A stretch of 64,000 nt of DNA, taken from assembly GCA_964621525.1 (NCBI GenBank), contig CAZUMS010000001.1, positions 1 to 64,000 on the forward strand, given 5' to 3'. Position 1 is the stretch's first letter. Every line of letters starts with the position of its first letter. This document shows positions 1 through 9,108 of the stretch, piece after piece. Source of the DNA: CAZMGV01 sp964621525 [NCBI: uncultured bacterium] (GTDB lineage: Bacteria > JAGRBM01). The notes below the pieces were generated by a model. That model saw only the letters and a program-made list of their open reading frames with translations. It searched no databases and was not told the DNA's origin. A program made the position numbers and the translations under genes.

Positions 1-763
1 TCTTGAGTTCAAGCAGTGCTGCCAGCGCCGTCTGGTCCATGATGGCATAGTCCGACAGGGACACGAATTCGAGCGTGTAGATCTCGCCGTTCAGCACGTC
101 GAAATCGCGGGAGCGGACCTGCTCGCCGGAACTGATGACGAGCCGCTGGCGGCCGGGTTCCACGGGGATGGGTTTCGTGGGGTCGAGGATCGGGATGTTG
201 TTCAGCAGCACGCCCCGGCCCGGCGGGAGCCCGAGCACCCGCACCTGCGCCTTGCGCTTGGTCATGGACGTGGCGGGGCCCTCGCCGCCGCCGCTCGATC
301 CGAGCTGCCGGGCGGCCGAGGCAACCAGTTTCGTGATCGGCAGTTCCGACCGGGCGGCGTCAGTGATCTCGACCCGTTCGCGGAAGAGCTGCGTTCCGTT
401 CTTCGCCTCGTAGAACTTCACCGTGACGAGGAATCCCGCCGCACCGTAACCTTCAAGTTGTGGCAGCATGAACCGGGCGACGCCCTGCGCACGGGCTCTC
501 GCCGCCCAGCAGCCGGCATCCGGACAGGCCTTGTGGGTAAGAAGCGATACGAGTTCGAGCCCCGCGTCCCGGAACGCCCGGTCGAGCTCGTCCTTGAACT
601 TTTCAGTCAGCTTCGGCTCGCGGATGCCGGTGATTTCGTAGCTGCCGACGCCGATCTGTTCGGCCCGCGCGGAACCCGCAAGCAGAATGACCGCACCCAG
701 GAGAAGCGTCAGGAATTTTACGCCACGGCGCCCCGGAACGGGGCGAGGATTATTCTGAAACAT
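1..763 (-). CDS. secreted PEGA-like domain protein (C-terminus beyond window)
   Basis: This reading frame starts at ATG 763 and stays open to the window edge, giving 254 residues with no stop. Residues 1-34 look like a Sec signal peptide: a basic stretch (RPVPGRRGVK), a hydrophobic core (FLTLLLGAVILLAG), then SARA before EQIG. Residues 35 to about 150 form a mixed domain with a Cys pair in KACPDAGC. From about residue 172 the sequence resembles a PEGA-type beta domain, with VRVLGLPPG, a short insert, VEPGRQRLVIS and YTLEF. PEGA-like modules are surface or periplasmic beta domains. It lies 92 bases downstream of the DUF4124-like gene on the same strand and is probably co-transcribed. The envelope role is inferred; no enzymatic motif is visible. 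Confidence 0.72.
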   Translation of the reverse strand, partial: MFQNNPRPVPGRRGVKFLTLLLGAVILLAGSARAEQIGVGSYEITGIREPKLTEKFKDELDRAFRDAGLELVSLLTHKACPDAGCWAARARAQGVARFMLPQLEGYGAAGFLVTVKFYEAKNGTQLFRERVEITDAARSELPITKLVASAARQLGSSGGGEGPATSMTKRKAQVRVLGLPPGRGVLLNNIPILDPTKPIPVEPGRQRLVISSGEQVRSRDFDVLNGEIYTLEFVSLSDYAIMDQTALAALLELK

Positions 764-855
764 CTTCGGTTTCCCTCCGCCGGAGAAATGGACCGCCGTG
801 CCTTCCAGTGGAAAGCCCGGCCGGTTGTCTCGTCTCCGGATGAATCAGGCGCCGG

Positions 856-1440
856 CTAGCGGAGCCAGGCAGGCGGCGCGCCCGCCTTGCGGGCCTCGTC
901 ACGCAGCGCCTTGCACTCCTTCTGCTGGTCTGTGAGCCGTTTCTGGTATTCGGCCAGCTTGCGCTGGCGCTCGGCTGCACCCGGATCGTCGGACGATCCC
1001 GACAGTCCGAGATCTTCCACACGTTCCTTGTACATCTGGGCCCGCTGGTCGCAGTTCTGAAACCTTTGCCGCCAGAAATTCTCGTCGCGCCCCTGCTTGT
1101 CGGTGGGGCCTTTCTTCTCTTCCTTCGCCGCTTCGCCGCCGGCCGCAGGAGCTGCCGGAGCAGTTCCTGCCGGTGCCGCGCCGCCCTCGGCGGCCGGTGC
1201 GCCTTCCTCGCCGCCTTCGGCGGCTTCAGCCGGAGCCGGAGCCGGCGGCTGCGCCGACGGACGGCGGACTTCTACCTGGTCCCGGTAGCGGAGCGGAACC
1301 TTGTCGATATCGTCGACAACATGAATGTTCCCGCCGGCATCCTGATACTTGTACATCTTGGCGTGGACCGGGGCCGACAGGGCCAGCGCGATGGCGGCGG
1401 CCGCTGCCCAGGCAAACGGGTTTCGGATGGAAGCGCTCAT
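856..1440 (-). CDS. periplasmic DUF4124-like protein
   Basis: The protein has 194 residues. Residues 1-27 are a signal peptide ending APVHA before KMYKY. Residues 28-60 (KMYKYQDAGGNIHVVDDIDKVP) match the short DUF4124 pattern of an aromatic strand followed by D-x-x-G and a V/I-H strand, normally seen just after the signal peptide in proteobacterial envelope proteins. Residues 60-120 are low-complexity, rich in Ala, Glu, Gly and Pro. The C-terminal part is charged and helical, with a Cys in FQNCDQR and another in QKECKALRDE that could pair. The gene is divergent from hemL and upstream of the PEGA-like gene. No function is assigned to the family. Confidence 0.75.
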   Translation of the reverse strand: MSASIRNPFAWAAAAAIALALSAPVHAKMYKYQDAGGNIHVVDDIDKVPLRYRDQVEVRRPSAQPPAPAPAEAAEGGEEGAPAAEGGAAPAGTAPAAPAAGGEAAKEEKKGPTDKQGRDENFWRQRFQNCDQRAQMYKERVEDLGLSGSSDDPGAAERQRKLAEYQKRLTDQQKECKALRDEARKAGAPPAWLR

Positions 1441-1597
1441 GATGTCCTCTCGTATTTCCCTGAACTGTTCCGGGAGGTTAGCCGGTCCTGACCGGCTTTT
1501 TAAGTCTTACGGAATAAACGCAGAACTTCTGCCGCCGTTACCTCCTGCCTTCAACTTTTATTGACGAAACGGCGGAGGCCAGCCATGTGTTCCATCC
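1441..1597. promoter_or_regulatory. divergent intergenic region with a terminator-like hairpin
   Basis: This 157-base gap separates the minus-strand DUF4124-like gene from hemL. Its clearest element is the hairpin at 1480-1501, listed separately. A TTGACG hexamer at 1561-1566 has no acceptable -10 at 16-18 bases. A GGAGG at 1574-1578 lies about 19 bases before the hemL ATG, further away than normal. I could not settle the promoter of either gene. Confidence 0.35.
1480..1501 (+). terminator. intrinsic-terminator-like hairpin upstream of hemL
   Basis: AGCCGGT at 1480-1486 pairs perfectly with ACCGGCT at 1491-1497 around a CCTG loop, and TTTT follows on the plus strand. This is the form of a Rho-independent terminator acting on plus-strand transcripts, yet it lies between divergent genes about 97 bases before hemL. 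It may be an attenuator or the end of a short or antisense RNA. Confidence 0.55.
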
Positions 1598-2911
1598 ATG
1601 AAGAAAACCGCCCGCCGTGCAGCCAAAGCCCGTCCCCGTACGTCGAAATCGGAAGCCGCGTTCCGCCGGGCCCAGTCGTTTTTCCCCGGCGGCGTGAATT
1701 CGCCCGTACGGGCCTTTCGCAACGTGGGCGGTACACCGCGGTTCATCAGCCGCGCCCGGGGCGCCTATCTCATTGACGAAGACGGCAACCGGCTGCTGGA
1801 TTACGTGGGCTCCTGGGGACCGATGATCCTGGGACACGCCGACCCGCGGGTGGTGAAGGCGCTGCAGGCGGCCGCCTCAAAGGGCACGAGCTACGGTGCC
1901 CCGACCGAACGCGAGAGCGAGCTTGCCGCACTCGTCCAGTCGTTCTTTCCCTCCGTCGAGATGATGCGGTTCACGTCCTCGGGCACCGAGGCGGTGATGG
2001 GCGCGCTCAGGGCGGCCCGCGGCTTCACGGGGCGGGACAAGGTCATCAAGTTCGAGGGCTGCTACCACGGCCATGCCGACTATCTCCTCGTGAAGGCGGG
2101 CTCGGGTGCGCTCACATTCGGCGTGCCCGACTCGGCCGGGATCCCGAAGGAAATGGCGAAGCTCACCCTCACGGCCCGGTTCAACGACGCGAACGAGGTG
2201 GAGTCGCTCCTCAAGGCGAACGACGGACAGGTGGCGGCCGTGATCCTGGAGCCCGTCGTCGGCAACATGGGATGCGTGCCGCCCAGCGACGGTTTTCTAA
2301 AGGCGCTGCGCAAACTGACGGAGCAGCACGGCGCGCTGCTCGTGTTTGACGAAGTGATGACAGGCTTCCGCGTCGCTCCTGGCGGTGCACAGGAGCGCTA
2401 CGGGATCCGGCCCGACCTCACCTGCCTCGGCAAGGTCGTGGGCGGCGGCATGCCGCTCGGAGCCTACGGTGGACGGCGGGAGATCATGGCGAAGATATCG
2501 CCTTCAGGACCGGTTTATCAGGCCGGAACGCTGTCCGGAAACCCGATGGCCGTCGCCGCCGGCATCGCCACGCTGAAGCAGCTTACCCCGGCCCTCTACC
2601 GCCGGATCGAGAACTACGCCGACCGCCTGGAGCACGGACTGAACGAACTGCTCGAAGCCAACAGCATCGAGGCCTGCCTGAACCGGGTGGGCTCCATGTT
2701 CACGCTGTTCTTTGGCGTGAAAAAGGTAACGGATTTCGAAACCGCCTCGCGAAACGACCAGGAACAGTTCCGCCGGTACTTCCACCGGATGCTGGAGCAG
2801 GGAGTTTACCTCCCGCCAAGTCCGTACGAAGCGGCGTTTATCTCCGGAGCGCACGGGGGCCGAGAGCTCCAGCGCACTCTCCGGGCTGCCGCTTTTGCCC
2901 TGGCAGCTTGA
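1598..2911 (+). CDS. hemL: glutamate-1-semialdehyde 2,1-aminomutase
   Basis: HemL converts glutamate-1-semialdehyde to 5-aminolevulinate, using pyridoxal or pyridoxamine phosphate, in the cytoplasmic C5 pathway to haem. The 437-residue protein is close to the usual 425-435. Recognisable class-III aminotransferase motifs are SGTEAVMGALRAAR (128-141), CYHGHAD (155-161), LLVFDEVMTGFR (248-258) with the PLP-pairing Asp, and CLGKVVGGGMPLGAYGG with the Schiff-base Lys at 279. The first in-frame codon upstream is a stop at 1562, so ATG 1598 is the furthest possible start; the first 15 residues are unusually basic. It is transcribed alone, with other haem genes not in view. Confidence 0.95.
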   Translation: MKKTARRAAKARPRTSKSEAAFRRAQSFFPGGVNSPVRAFRNVGGTPRFISRARGAYLIDEDGNRLLDYVGSWGPMILGHADPRVVKALQAAASKGTSYGAPTERESELAALVQSFFPSVEMMRFTSSGTEAVMGALRAARGFTGRDKVIKFEGCYHGHADYLLVKAGSGALTFGVPDSAGIPKEMAKLTLTARFNDANEVESLLKANDGQVAAVILEPVVGNMGCVPPSDGFLKALRKLTEQHGALLVFDEVMTGFRVAPGGAQERYGIRPDLTCLGKVVGGGMPLGAYGGRREIMAKISPSGPVYQAGTLSGNPMAVAAGIATLKQLTPALYRRIENYADRLEHGLNELLEANSIEACLNRVGSMFTLFFGVKKVTDFETASRNDQEQFRRYFHRMLEQGVYLPPSPYEAAFISGAHGGRELQRTLRAAAFALAA

Positions 2912-2970
2912 GAAAAGATCCCGCCGAAGCCGTCCAAAGGACTGTTTCACTCTGTCGTTACACCGACGCT

Positions 2971-2996
2971 GGAGTGTCCTTAATTCCGGACACTCC
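2971..2996. repeat. 9-bp perfect inverted repeat
   Basis: GGAGTGTCC (2971-2979) and GGACACTCC (2988-2996) flank an 8-base loop in the 138-base gap after hemL. No T-run follows, so it is not a typical intrinsic terminator. It could help end the hemL transcript or serve as an operator for the large gene that follows. Confidence 0.45.
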
Positions 2997-3049
2997 ACCG
3001 GTTCGCTAGGCGACTGGCTCACAGAGTCAATATAACTCGTTGATATTAC

Positions 3050-6000
3050 ATGAATTTCTTTGACTCCACACTGGGGTCATACGGCACGATACTTGCGATT
3101 CTATATACCGAAGGGCACAGCCGTCGGAAAGGCATCAGTTTGCGGGCACTTTTCCCAGATGCAGGTGGACGTGGAATCGGACGCTGGTTCGCCAGCGCAG
3201 CCGCCATTTTCCTGCTCATTCTTGCCGCCGGCTGTCCGTCGTCCAGTGGCCCGCCTCCCATCGTCGAGCCGGGTCCGCCGGTACTGCGGGCGACGGCCGA
3301 GCGGATCGCACTCACGCCGTCGTTCTTCCCCGCCTCGACACCCCCGGCCTCGCTCGCCCTGGAGGTGAAACTCCGCGGCGATCCGTATCCCGCCAGCCTG
3401 CATTTCGAGGCCGAGGTCCGCGTGGACTACGTGGCTCCCGCTTCGGTCGGAACACTCACCGCCGCGCAGTCGCTCCAGATCGCCGTCGATGATCTCACGG
3501 GCGAGGGCCTCTACACCGGGCAGATCAGCTCCGGGACCCTGCTCGACCTCCCGGTCTCCACCGGCGGGACGATCCGCCAGCGGCTTCTGCTGCTCGGCGC
3601 GGAAAGCGTCTCGCTCCGGCTGGCCGGCCATATTCTCGGTTCCCCGCAGGGGACAGAAACTCCGTGGGCGGTCACGAACACGCTGGACAGCTCGTTCCCC
3701 GTCCCGGAAATCGTGAGCCTCTCCTCGGCGGGACTCCTGCCCGGAAACAGCGGCCGCATCACCGTGTCCGGACACAACCTGACGGACGTAGCCCTGGCCC
3801 TGTTCGACGGTCCGGAGGGTCTCGCCGCCTCGGCACTCGACGTGGAAAGCGACAGCACCGCTTCGCTCACGGTCGAAGCGGCGTCGTCCGCCGCCGCCGG
3901 CGCCCGCACCTTGCGGCTCCTGGGTCCTGGCGGTCTTTCTCCCGCAAACGCGCTCGCCCGTTTTGCCGTTATCGACGTGTCGAAGCCGGTGATCCTCTCG
4001 GTCACGCTGCCCGCCGGTTCCGAAGGAACGCCCTACTCCGTCCAGCTCTCCCACTCGGGCGGGACCGGCGCCGTAAGCTGGGCGTTCCGCAGCGGTAGTT
4101 TTCCCTCGGGGCTGTCCCTGACCTCGGGCGGACTCCTTTCGGGGACTCCGTCGTCGGCCGCAGCCTACGTGTTCGATCTTTCGGTCCGTGACCAGGCGCT
4201 GAACGAAGACCGCCGCACGTTCGTGCTCGACATCGCCCGCCCGCCAAGCGACGGACGCGATGCGCTCTCCGATCCGTGCGATGCGTTCGCCGACGCCGTC
4301 ATCACCCAGGAAAACGTCTCGTCGCCCGAGCGCGCTACCGGAGCGCCTGACCCGGCCTTCGGCACACTCTCGGGGCGGCAGCCGGCCGTCGTCGGTCTCT
4401 CGCCGTCGCAGATCTCGCTGGTCTCCCAGCTCGAGAATGGGTCATTCCTCGTGCTCGATCTCGGGCCCGAACCCTGCGAATGGATCCAGGCCCGTTCCGA
4501 ACGGGCAGCCGACGCCTGGCTCGATGTGGGAGGCCCCTACCGTCCGGCGCTGCTTGCGTGGCTGTCGGCATCGCCTGCGACACTCGACCGGCTGGTCCTC
4601 GCCTCGGTTCCGGGCGTGGGCTCGCTCGGCACCGGCCGGTTCCCGCTGGACGCCGGTGCCGATGGTTCGCTCTACCGGTATTTGACCATCGCCCTGAACG
4701 ATCCAGCCCCGGCGCGTATCGATGCTGTGGAACGGCTCGTGAATGACATCCTGCCGCCCGAGACCGCCATCGCCTGGACGGCCGTGGGCGAAGACGGCGC
4801 TGTCCAGCCGGACGGCAACGACCTGCTCTCCATGCTGACGGGCGACGACTCGCAGGGCGGCGCAGATCCCCTGGGCCGGGTCGCCTCGTTCGACACGATC
4901 CTCGCCAACCTGACCGAAGGCGAGACCGGGGATACGGTTTCCGTGCCGTCAGCCGACGGGGTATCGGCGGATTACGAACCGGCCGACCTTGACGACGGCA
5001 GCTACGAACTTTCGGCGCAGGCCGTGGACCTGTTCGGAAATACCGACCCGTCACCGGCGACGGCTTTGTTCACGGTCGATACCACCGGCCCTTCGGTTTC
5101 AGGCATCACCCTCTCCGCCCCTGCGACCGTGATTCCGGCCGGCGGCTCGGTAGACATCACCGCCGAAGCGGACGTGACCGATGAACTCTCCGATGTCGCC
5201 GATGTCACCGGGCTTCTGCTCGGCCCCGGAGGTCCCTACCTGTTCGGGCTCACGGGCGGCCCCGTGTGGTCGGGTACTGCTGCGGGAATCGAGTTAACAG
5301 GTACCTATTCGGCCGAAATTATCGCTACCGACAGCCGCGGCAACGTTACGATTCTGACGGGCGGTTCCATGTCGCTCACGGCGAACCAGCCGCCTGCGGT
5401 GAATGCCGGTGGGAACTTCTCCGTGAACGAGCAGAGCCTTGCAACCCTGAACGGATCGGCCACGGCCGACCCCGAAGGGCAGACGGTTACCTATGCGTGG
5501 ACCCAGACTGGCGGATCGCCGGCAGTGACCCTCCAGGGTACGGGCCACACGGTCACCTTCTTCTCGCCGGAACTCGTTACAAACACGCCGGTGCAGCTCA
5601 CCTTCCGGCTCACGGCAACAGATCCTTATGGCGCATCGGCCTTCGCCGACGCGATCGTGACGGTCAACAACGTGAACTCCCCGCCGGTTGTGAATGCCGG
5701 TACGGACGTCACGATCCCCGACAGCAGCACCTACAACCTGAACGGCTCGGCACTCGATCCCGAAGGCGACCTGCCCACTTACCAGTGGACGCAGATCTCG
5801 GGACCGGCGGTGACACTGAGCGGTGCGGCCACGACGACCCCCGGATTTACGCCGCCCAGTGCCGGAGGCGGCGATCTCACGCTCATTTTCCAGCTGACCG
5901 CAGCCGACTCGCTGCTCGCGAGTGCATCCGACACGGTGACCGTGACGGTCTCGGCCGCCGACAAGCCGCCCGTGGCGAACGCGGGCCCTGACCAGCACGT

Positions 6001-8617
6001 CTTCGACACGACGGCCCTCGCGCTGGACGGCACCGCTTCCCACGATCCCGAAGGCGGCGGACTCTCTTATGCATGGAGCATGCTCAGCGGCACTCCGGCC
6101 CATATTCCCGGCTGGGGCGCCGTGAACAAGACGACCCCGGTGATCAGCCTTCCCGCCATCCAGGCCGGAACGGACGAGACCTTCGTATTCCAGCTCCAGG
6201 TGACGGACGGCGCGCTCCAGAGCAGCACCGACACCGTGCAGGTCATCGTTCGCCGGCTGTGTCCCCAGGTGGTGAGTCTCGGCGATGCCTCGCGCGCCTA
6301 CGGCGATGCCCTCGACCAGATCGTCGACGGCGAGAAGCAGATCGTCCTGTTCGCCTCGACGCCGGTCCTTCTGATCCGCGACTGGAGCACGGGCACCCGC
6401 AGCGAGCTCACGCTCCTGAACGGCAGCGCGACCCGCATGGCCCATGACCCGGTCCGCCGGCTCCTCTGGGCCGCAGGCCCGTCGGGTCTTGAGCGGGTCG
6501 ATCTCGCCGCCCTGACCTCCTCTACACAGGGCCTCACGGCGGCTGCCCTCGACGTAGCCGTGGAAACCGGCACCGGCCGGGTCGCCGTGCTGACGGACAC
6601 CGCCGGCGGACGGCTCGAGTTTTTCCTGAACGACGGGTCAGCGGCAGGAACCCTGGATCTGGGCCGCAGCGACACCACAGCCCTTTCAGTCGCGGGGTCG
6701 CCCTTCTCCACGAAATTCGCCCTGCTCGATACGGCGGAAAACCGGCTGAACGTCGTCGACCCGCTCGGACCGGCCATCGTGCTGAACTCGGTGCTGCCCA
6801 TGGGATGGGATATCTTCGGTCTCGCCGCCAACCCGGCCACGGGCGATCTCGCCGTGACGCACTCCGGAGGAGTCGCGGAGTATTCCGAAGACGGCGTGCT
6901 CCTCGTAAACCGCGCCTTCGAGAACGATCCGCCGTCCCGGTACGATATTGCCTACAACGACGGCGGTGAACTGTTCGCGGTTCGCGGCCTGGGCAACGGG
7001 GAGCTGACGACCGGCCGGACCCTCTACCGCACCAATATCTCCAACTTCTCCGGCTCCCTGCTCCCGATCGCCGATCCGGGCGATGTGGCGGTGAATGTCC
7101 CCCGTGCCGGAGAGCGGCCCGGGAACTACCTTGCTTCCGGATCGGCCACGGAAACAGCGGTCCTCGAAGCCCGGGGCTCGGGCGCCTCACGGCTCATCAT
7201 CGTGTTCGGCACTCCGCCGGTCCTCGCCTTCCGCACGGTGGATCTCACGAACGACGAACCTTTGTCGGTCCGGGCCTCCGGCGGGCGTTACTACGTGCTG
7301 ACCCGGGGCGGCGATCTCGTACGCGTGATCCCGGGCGAACCGGATGCCATCTCCACTGACCGGCCTTCGGCGGCAGTTTCGAGCCTCGCGCTGGCCGAAG
7401 ACGGCTCATTGCTTGCCGGCGACCGGCGGCTGCGCCGCGTTTGGCAGGTGGATGGGCTCGCAGGCACCATCGGCGTGAGCCGGATCGAGACGGCGGGGCG
7501 CACAGTTTCGCTGGCAGCCGCCGGAACTGACGCCCTGGCCCACCAGAAAACCCTGCTCCGCTCCGGTGCGGCGTCCTATCTTGCGGAGTCCTCGGATTCC
7601 GGTGAGACGCTCTGGGCCGGCCCCGATGCCTTCTCCGGCGATTTTCTCGTGCCGCCCGTGACCGACGGAACGCATGCCTACGCCTACCGGCCGGGCAGCG
7701 GGCAGATCGATGTATTCGAAGCCGCCACCGGAACCCCGGAAGCTCCCCTTTCCACAACGATCGATCCGGTGCGGCTCGCGGTCTCTCCGAACGGCAGCCG
7801 CCTCGCCGCCATCGATCCCGTCCAGAAGAAACTGGCGATCTTCCAGCTGGGCACCGGGAATCCGGAAATCCTGCTGCCCACGGGCGACGGCCCTGCGGAA
7901 CTCGCCTTCAATGCCGACGGCACGCGCCTGCTGGTTCGCGAACGCGAAGCCGGACGGCTCCTCGTCGTGAACTCCGCGGCCGGAGTTTCACTGGGACAGA
8001 TTGCGCTCTCCGGAGCGCCGATCCCCTCCCCGCTCGACACGCTCGCCCTGGGCCGCCGCTCGCTCGTCTATCACGCGGCAAGCGACTCGTTCTACGCAAG
8101 CTCGGGCACGAACGTCCTGCGCGTGACCGGAAACGGCGCCCAGTCGTCGCTGATCTCGCCCGTGGCCCTCTCGAACATCACCGCCCTCGCGACGGCCGGC
8201 AGTTTTATCGCCGCCGTGGACGGCGGCCGCCGTTTCTACGTGATCGATCCGGCCGAGAACTTCCGGGCCTCACGAATCAATCTGCCGGTGGCTCCGGTCG
8301 ATTCGCCCTTGCAGGGCATCGCCGGCGATCCAGACGGCGAGGTGCTCTACGTCGTGGGAGATCACACCGTCACAGTCGTCGATCTCCGCACCGGCTGCTC
8401 GATGGGACGCCCGGTTTCCTACGCTGCGGCATTGCCCCCCGCGGCTTCGCCCAAAGGCTCGTTCTGGGCGCGGGTGATGAACCGCGCCCAGGGAATTTTT
8501 TCCAAGGTTGTCCGTTCGTTCGGACCCGGACCGGTTTCGGCCAAAGCCGCCGGACGGGACGGACCGGACCGTTATCTCAACAACCCGAAGGGCGGCGGAC
8601 ACCGCCCCTCTCACTGA
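3050..8617 (+). CDS. very large lipoprotein with Ig-like, PKD-like and beta-propeller regions
   Basis: The frame encodes 1855 residues. A hydrophobic segment ends in the lipobox LAAGC with Cys62, so it is probably an outer-membrane or surface lipoprotein. TTG at 3140, preceded by GGAAAGG, would place the lipobox Cys at residue 32, a more normal signal length, and may be the true start. In order I see an IPT-like domain (PEIVSLSSAGLLPGNSG), a putative-Ig He_PIG-like domain (SEGTPYSVQLS, FPSGLSLTSGGLLSGTPS), and three PKD/REJ-like repeats, each with PP.V.AG followed by DPEG and YAW or YQWT. The C-terminal half of roughly 800 residues has repeated short strands typical of an NHL/YVTN-type propeller. 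Adhesion or envelope structure is likely; no catalytic motif is visible. The small gene at 8632 follows closely. Confidence 0.85.
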   Translation: MNFFDSTLGSYGTILAILYTEGHSRRKGISLRALFPDAGGRGIGRWFASAAAIFLLILAAGCPSSSGPPPIVEPGPPVLRATAERIALTPSFFPASTPPASLALEVKLRGDPYPASLHFEAEVRVDYVAPASVGTLTAAQSLQIAVDDLTGEGLYTGQISSGTLLDLPVSTGGTIRQRLLLLGAESVSLRLAGHILGSPQGTETPWAVTNTLDSSFPVPEIVSLSSAGLLPGNSGRITVSGHNLTDVALALFDGPEGLAASALDVESDSTASLTVEAASSAAAGARTLRLLGPGGLSPANALARFAVIDVSKPVILSVTLPAGSEGTPYSVQLSHSGGTGAVSWAFRSGSFPSGLSLTSGGLLSGTPSSAAAYVFDLSVRDQALNEDRRTFVLDIARPPSDGRDALSDPCDAFADAVITQENVSSPERATGAPDPAFGTLSGRQPAVVGLSPSQISLVSQLENGSFLVLDLGPEPCEWIQARSERAADAWLDVGGPYRPALLAWLSASPATLDRLVLASVPGVGSLGTGRFPLDAGADGSLYRYLTIALNDPAPARIDAVERLVNDILPPETAIAWTAVGEDGAVQPDGNDLLSMLTGDDSQGGADPLGRVASFDTILANLTEGETGDTVSVPSADGVSADYEPADLDDGSYELSAQAVDLFGNTDPSPATALFTVDTTGPSVSGITLSAPATVIPAGGSVDITAEADVTDELSDVADVTGLLLGPGGPYLFGLTGGPVWSGTAAGIELTGTYSAEIIATDSRGNVTILTGGSMSLTANQPPAVNAGGNFSVNEQSLATLNGSATADPEGQTVTYAWTQTGGSPAVTLQGTGHTVTFFSPELVTNTPVQLTFRLTATDPYGASAFADAIVTVNNVNSPPVVNAGTDVTIPDSSTYNLNGSALDPEGDLPTYQWTQISGPAVTLSGAATTTPGFTPPSAGGGDLTLIFQLTAADSLLASASDTVTVTVSAADKPPVANAGPDQHVFDTTALALDGTASHDPEGGGLSYAWSMLSGTPAHIPGWGAVNKTTPVISLPAIQAGTDETFVFQLQVTDGALQSSTDTVQVIVRRLCPQVVSLGDASRAYGDALDQIVDGEKQIVLFASTPVLLIRDWSTGTRSELTLLNGSATRMAHDPVRRLLWAAGPSGLERVDLAALTSSTQGLTAAALDVAVETGTGRVAVLTDTAGGRLEFFLNDGSAAGTLDLGRSDTTALSVAGSPFSTKFALLDTAENRLNVVDPLGPAIVLNSVLPMGWDIFGLAANPATGDLAVTHSGGVAEYSEDGVLLVNRAFENDPPSRYDIAYNDGGELFAVRGLGNGELTTGRTLYRTNISNFSGSLLPIADPGDVAVNVPRAGERPGNYLASGSATETAVLEARGSGASRLIIVFGTPPVLAFRTVDLTNDEPLSVRASGGRYYVLTRGGDLVRVIPGEPDAISTDRPSAAVSSLALAEDGSLLAGDRRLRRVWQVDGLAGTIGVSRIETAGRTVSLAAAGTDALAHQKTLLRSGAASYLAESSDSGETLWAGPDAFSGDFLVPPVTDGTHAYAYRPGSGQIDVFEAATGTPEAPLSTTIDPVRLAVSPNGSRLAAIDPVQKKLAIFQLGTGNPEILLPTGDGPAELAFNADGTRLLVREREAGRLLVVNSAAGVSLGQIALSGAPIPSPLDTLALGRRSLVYHAASDSFYASSGTNVLRVTGNGAQSSLISPVALSNITALATAGSFIAAVDGGRRFYVIDPAENFRASRINLPVAPVDSPLQGIAGDPDGEVLYVVGDHTVTVVDLRTGCSMGRPVSYAAALPPAASPKGSFWARVMNRAQGIFSKVVRSFGPGPVSAKAAGRDGPDRYLNNPKGGGHRPSH

Positions 8618-8631
8618 AAGGAGCTTTAACC

Positions 8632-8961
8632 ATGAAGCTCAACCCCCAGAACCCCACCACCCCGCAGATGGACGTTTCGTTCCGGGCACCGGCTTCGTCG
8701 CTGGGCGCCCAGCTCGACTCGGCCACCCCGCCGGCCGGCGTCGCCAGCACGGTTGCCTGGCACAACCTGCCGCTGCCCAAGGAAGAGGAGTCCCTCTCCA
8801 GGCCACGCCGGGATCCCTACGAGGCTTCCCGCGAACGCCACCGCCGCGAGGCGATCCGGGCGGCGGGCTCCCTGCTGAAGCAGGGCGTCGGCACCAAGGC
8901 CCCGGCGCGCACGGTCCGGGAACCCCTGAAACTGGTGTCCAAGACCTCCGGAAGCCGCTGA
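8632..8961 (+). CDS. small hypothetical protein downstream of the giant lipoprotein
   Basis: The 109-residue protein starts at ATG 8632, with a strong AAAGGAG ribosome-binding site at 8618-8624 immediately after the stop of the upstream gene, so the two are almost certainly one transcript. The N-terminal half is rich in Pro, Thr and Ser. The C-terminal half is basic and Arg-rich (RRDPYEASRERHRREAIR). There is no signal peptide, membrane segment or Cys. I recognise no family. The tight coupling suggests a cytoplasmic partner of the lipoprotein or a lineage-specific gene. Confidence 0.65.
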   Translation: MKLNPQNPTTPQMDVSFRAPASSLGAQLDSATPPAGVASTVAWHNLPLPKEEESLSRPRRDPYEASRERHRREAIRAAGSLLKQGVGTKAPARTVREPLKLVSKTSGSR

Positions 8962-9033
8962 AACAGGCAAAAGGGCACAAAGTGCTATCTACCCGGAATC
9001 TGTCCACTTTCCGGCAATTAATTCTCGCCGGTA

Positions 9034-9063
9034 TTGACACCGGAGCCGGTCCGTGGTCTTAAT
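9034..9063 (+). promoter_or_regulatory. sigma-70-type promoter for yaaA
   Basis: A perfect TTGACA (9034-9039) is followed after 18 bases by CTTAAT (9058-9063, 4/6 match). Transcription would begin near 9070, about 40 bases before the yaaA ATG. The TTG of this -35 box can be misread as a start codon of a longer yaaA frame. Confidence 0.55.
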
Positions 9064-9108
9064 CTGTCCCCCTGTTTTCAGACGGGGAGAGAGCGGTTCA
9101 CCCGGCTG

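Noticed and set aside
1066-1491. 141-codon plus-strand frame ending at the hairpin before hemL
   Set aside because: It is antisense to the DUF4124-like gene, Arg-rich, and has no ribosome-binding site; the hairpin at 1480-1501 probably does not terminate a coding gene.
8961-9030. Terminator after the small lipoprotein-linked gene
   Set aside because: No stem with a T-run could be drawn.
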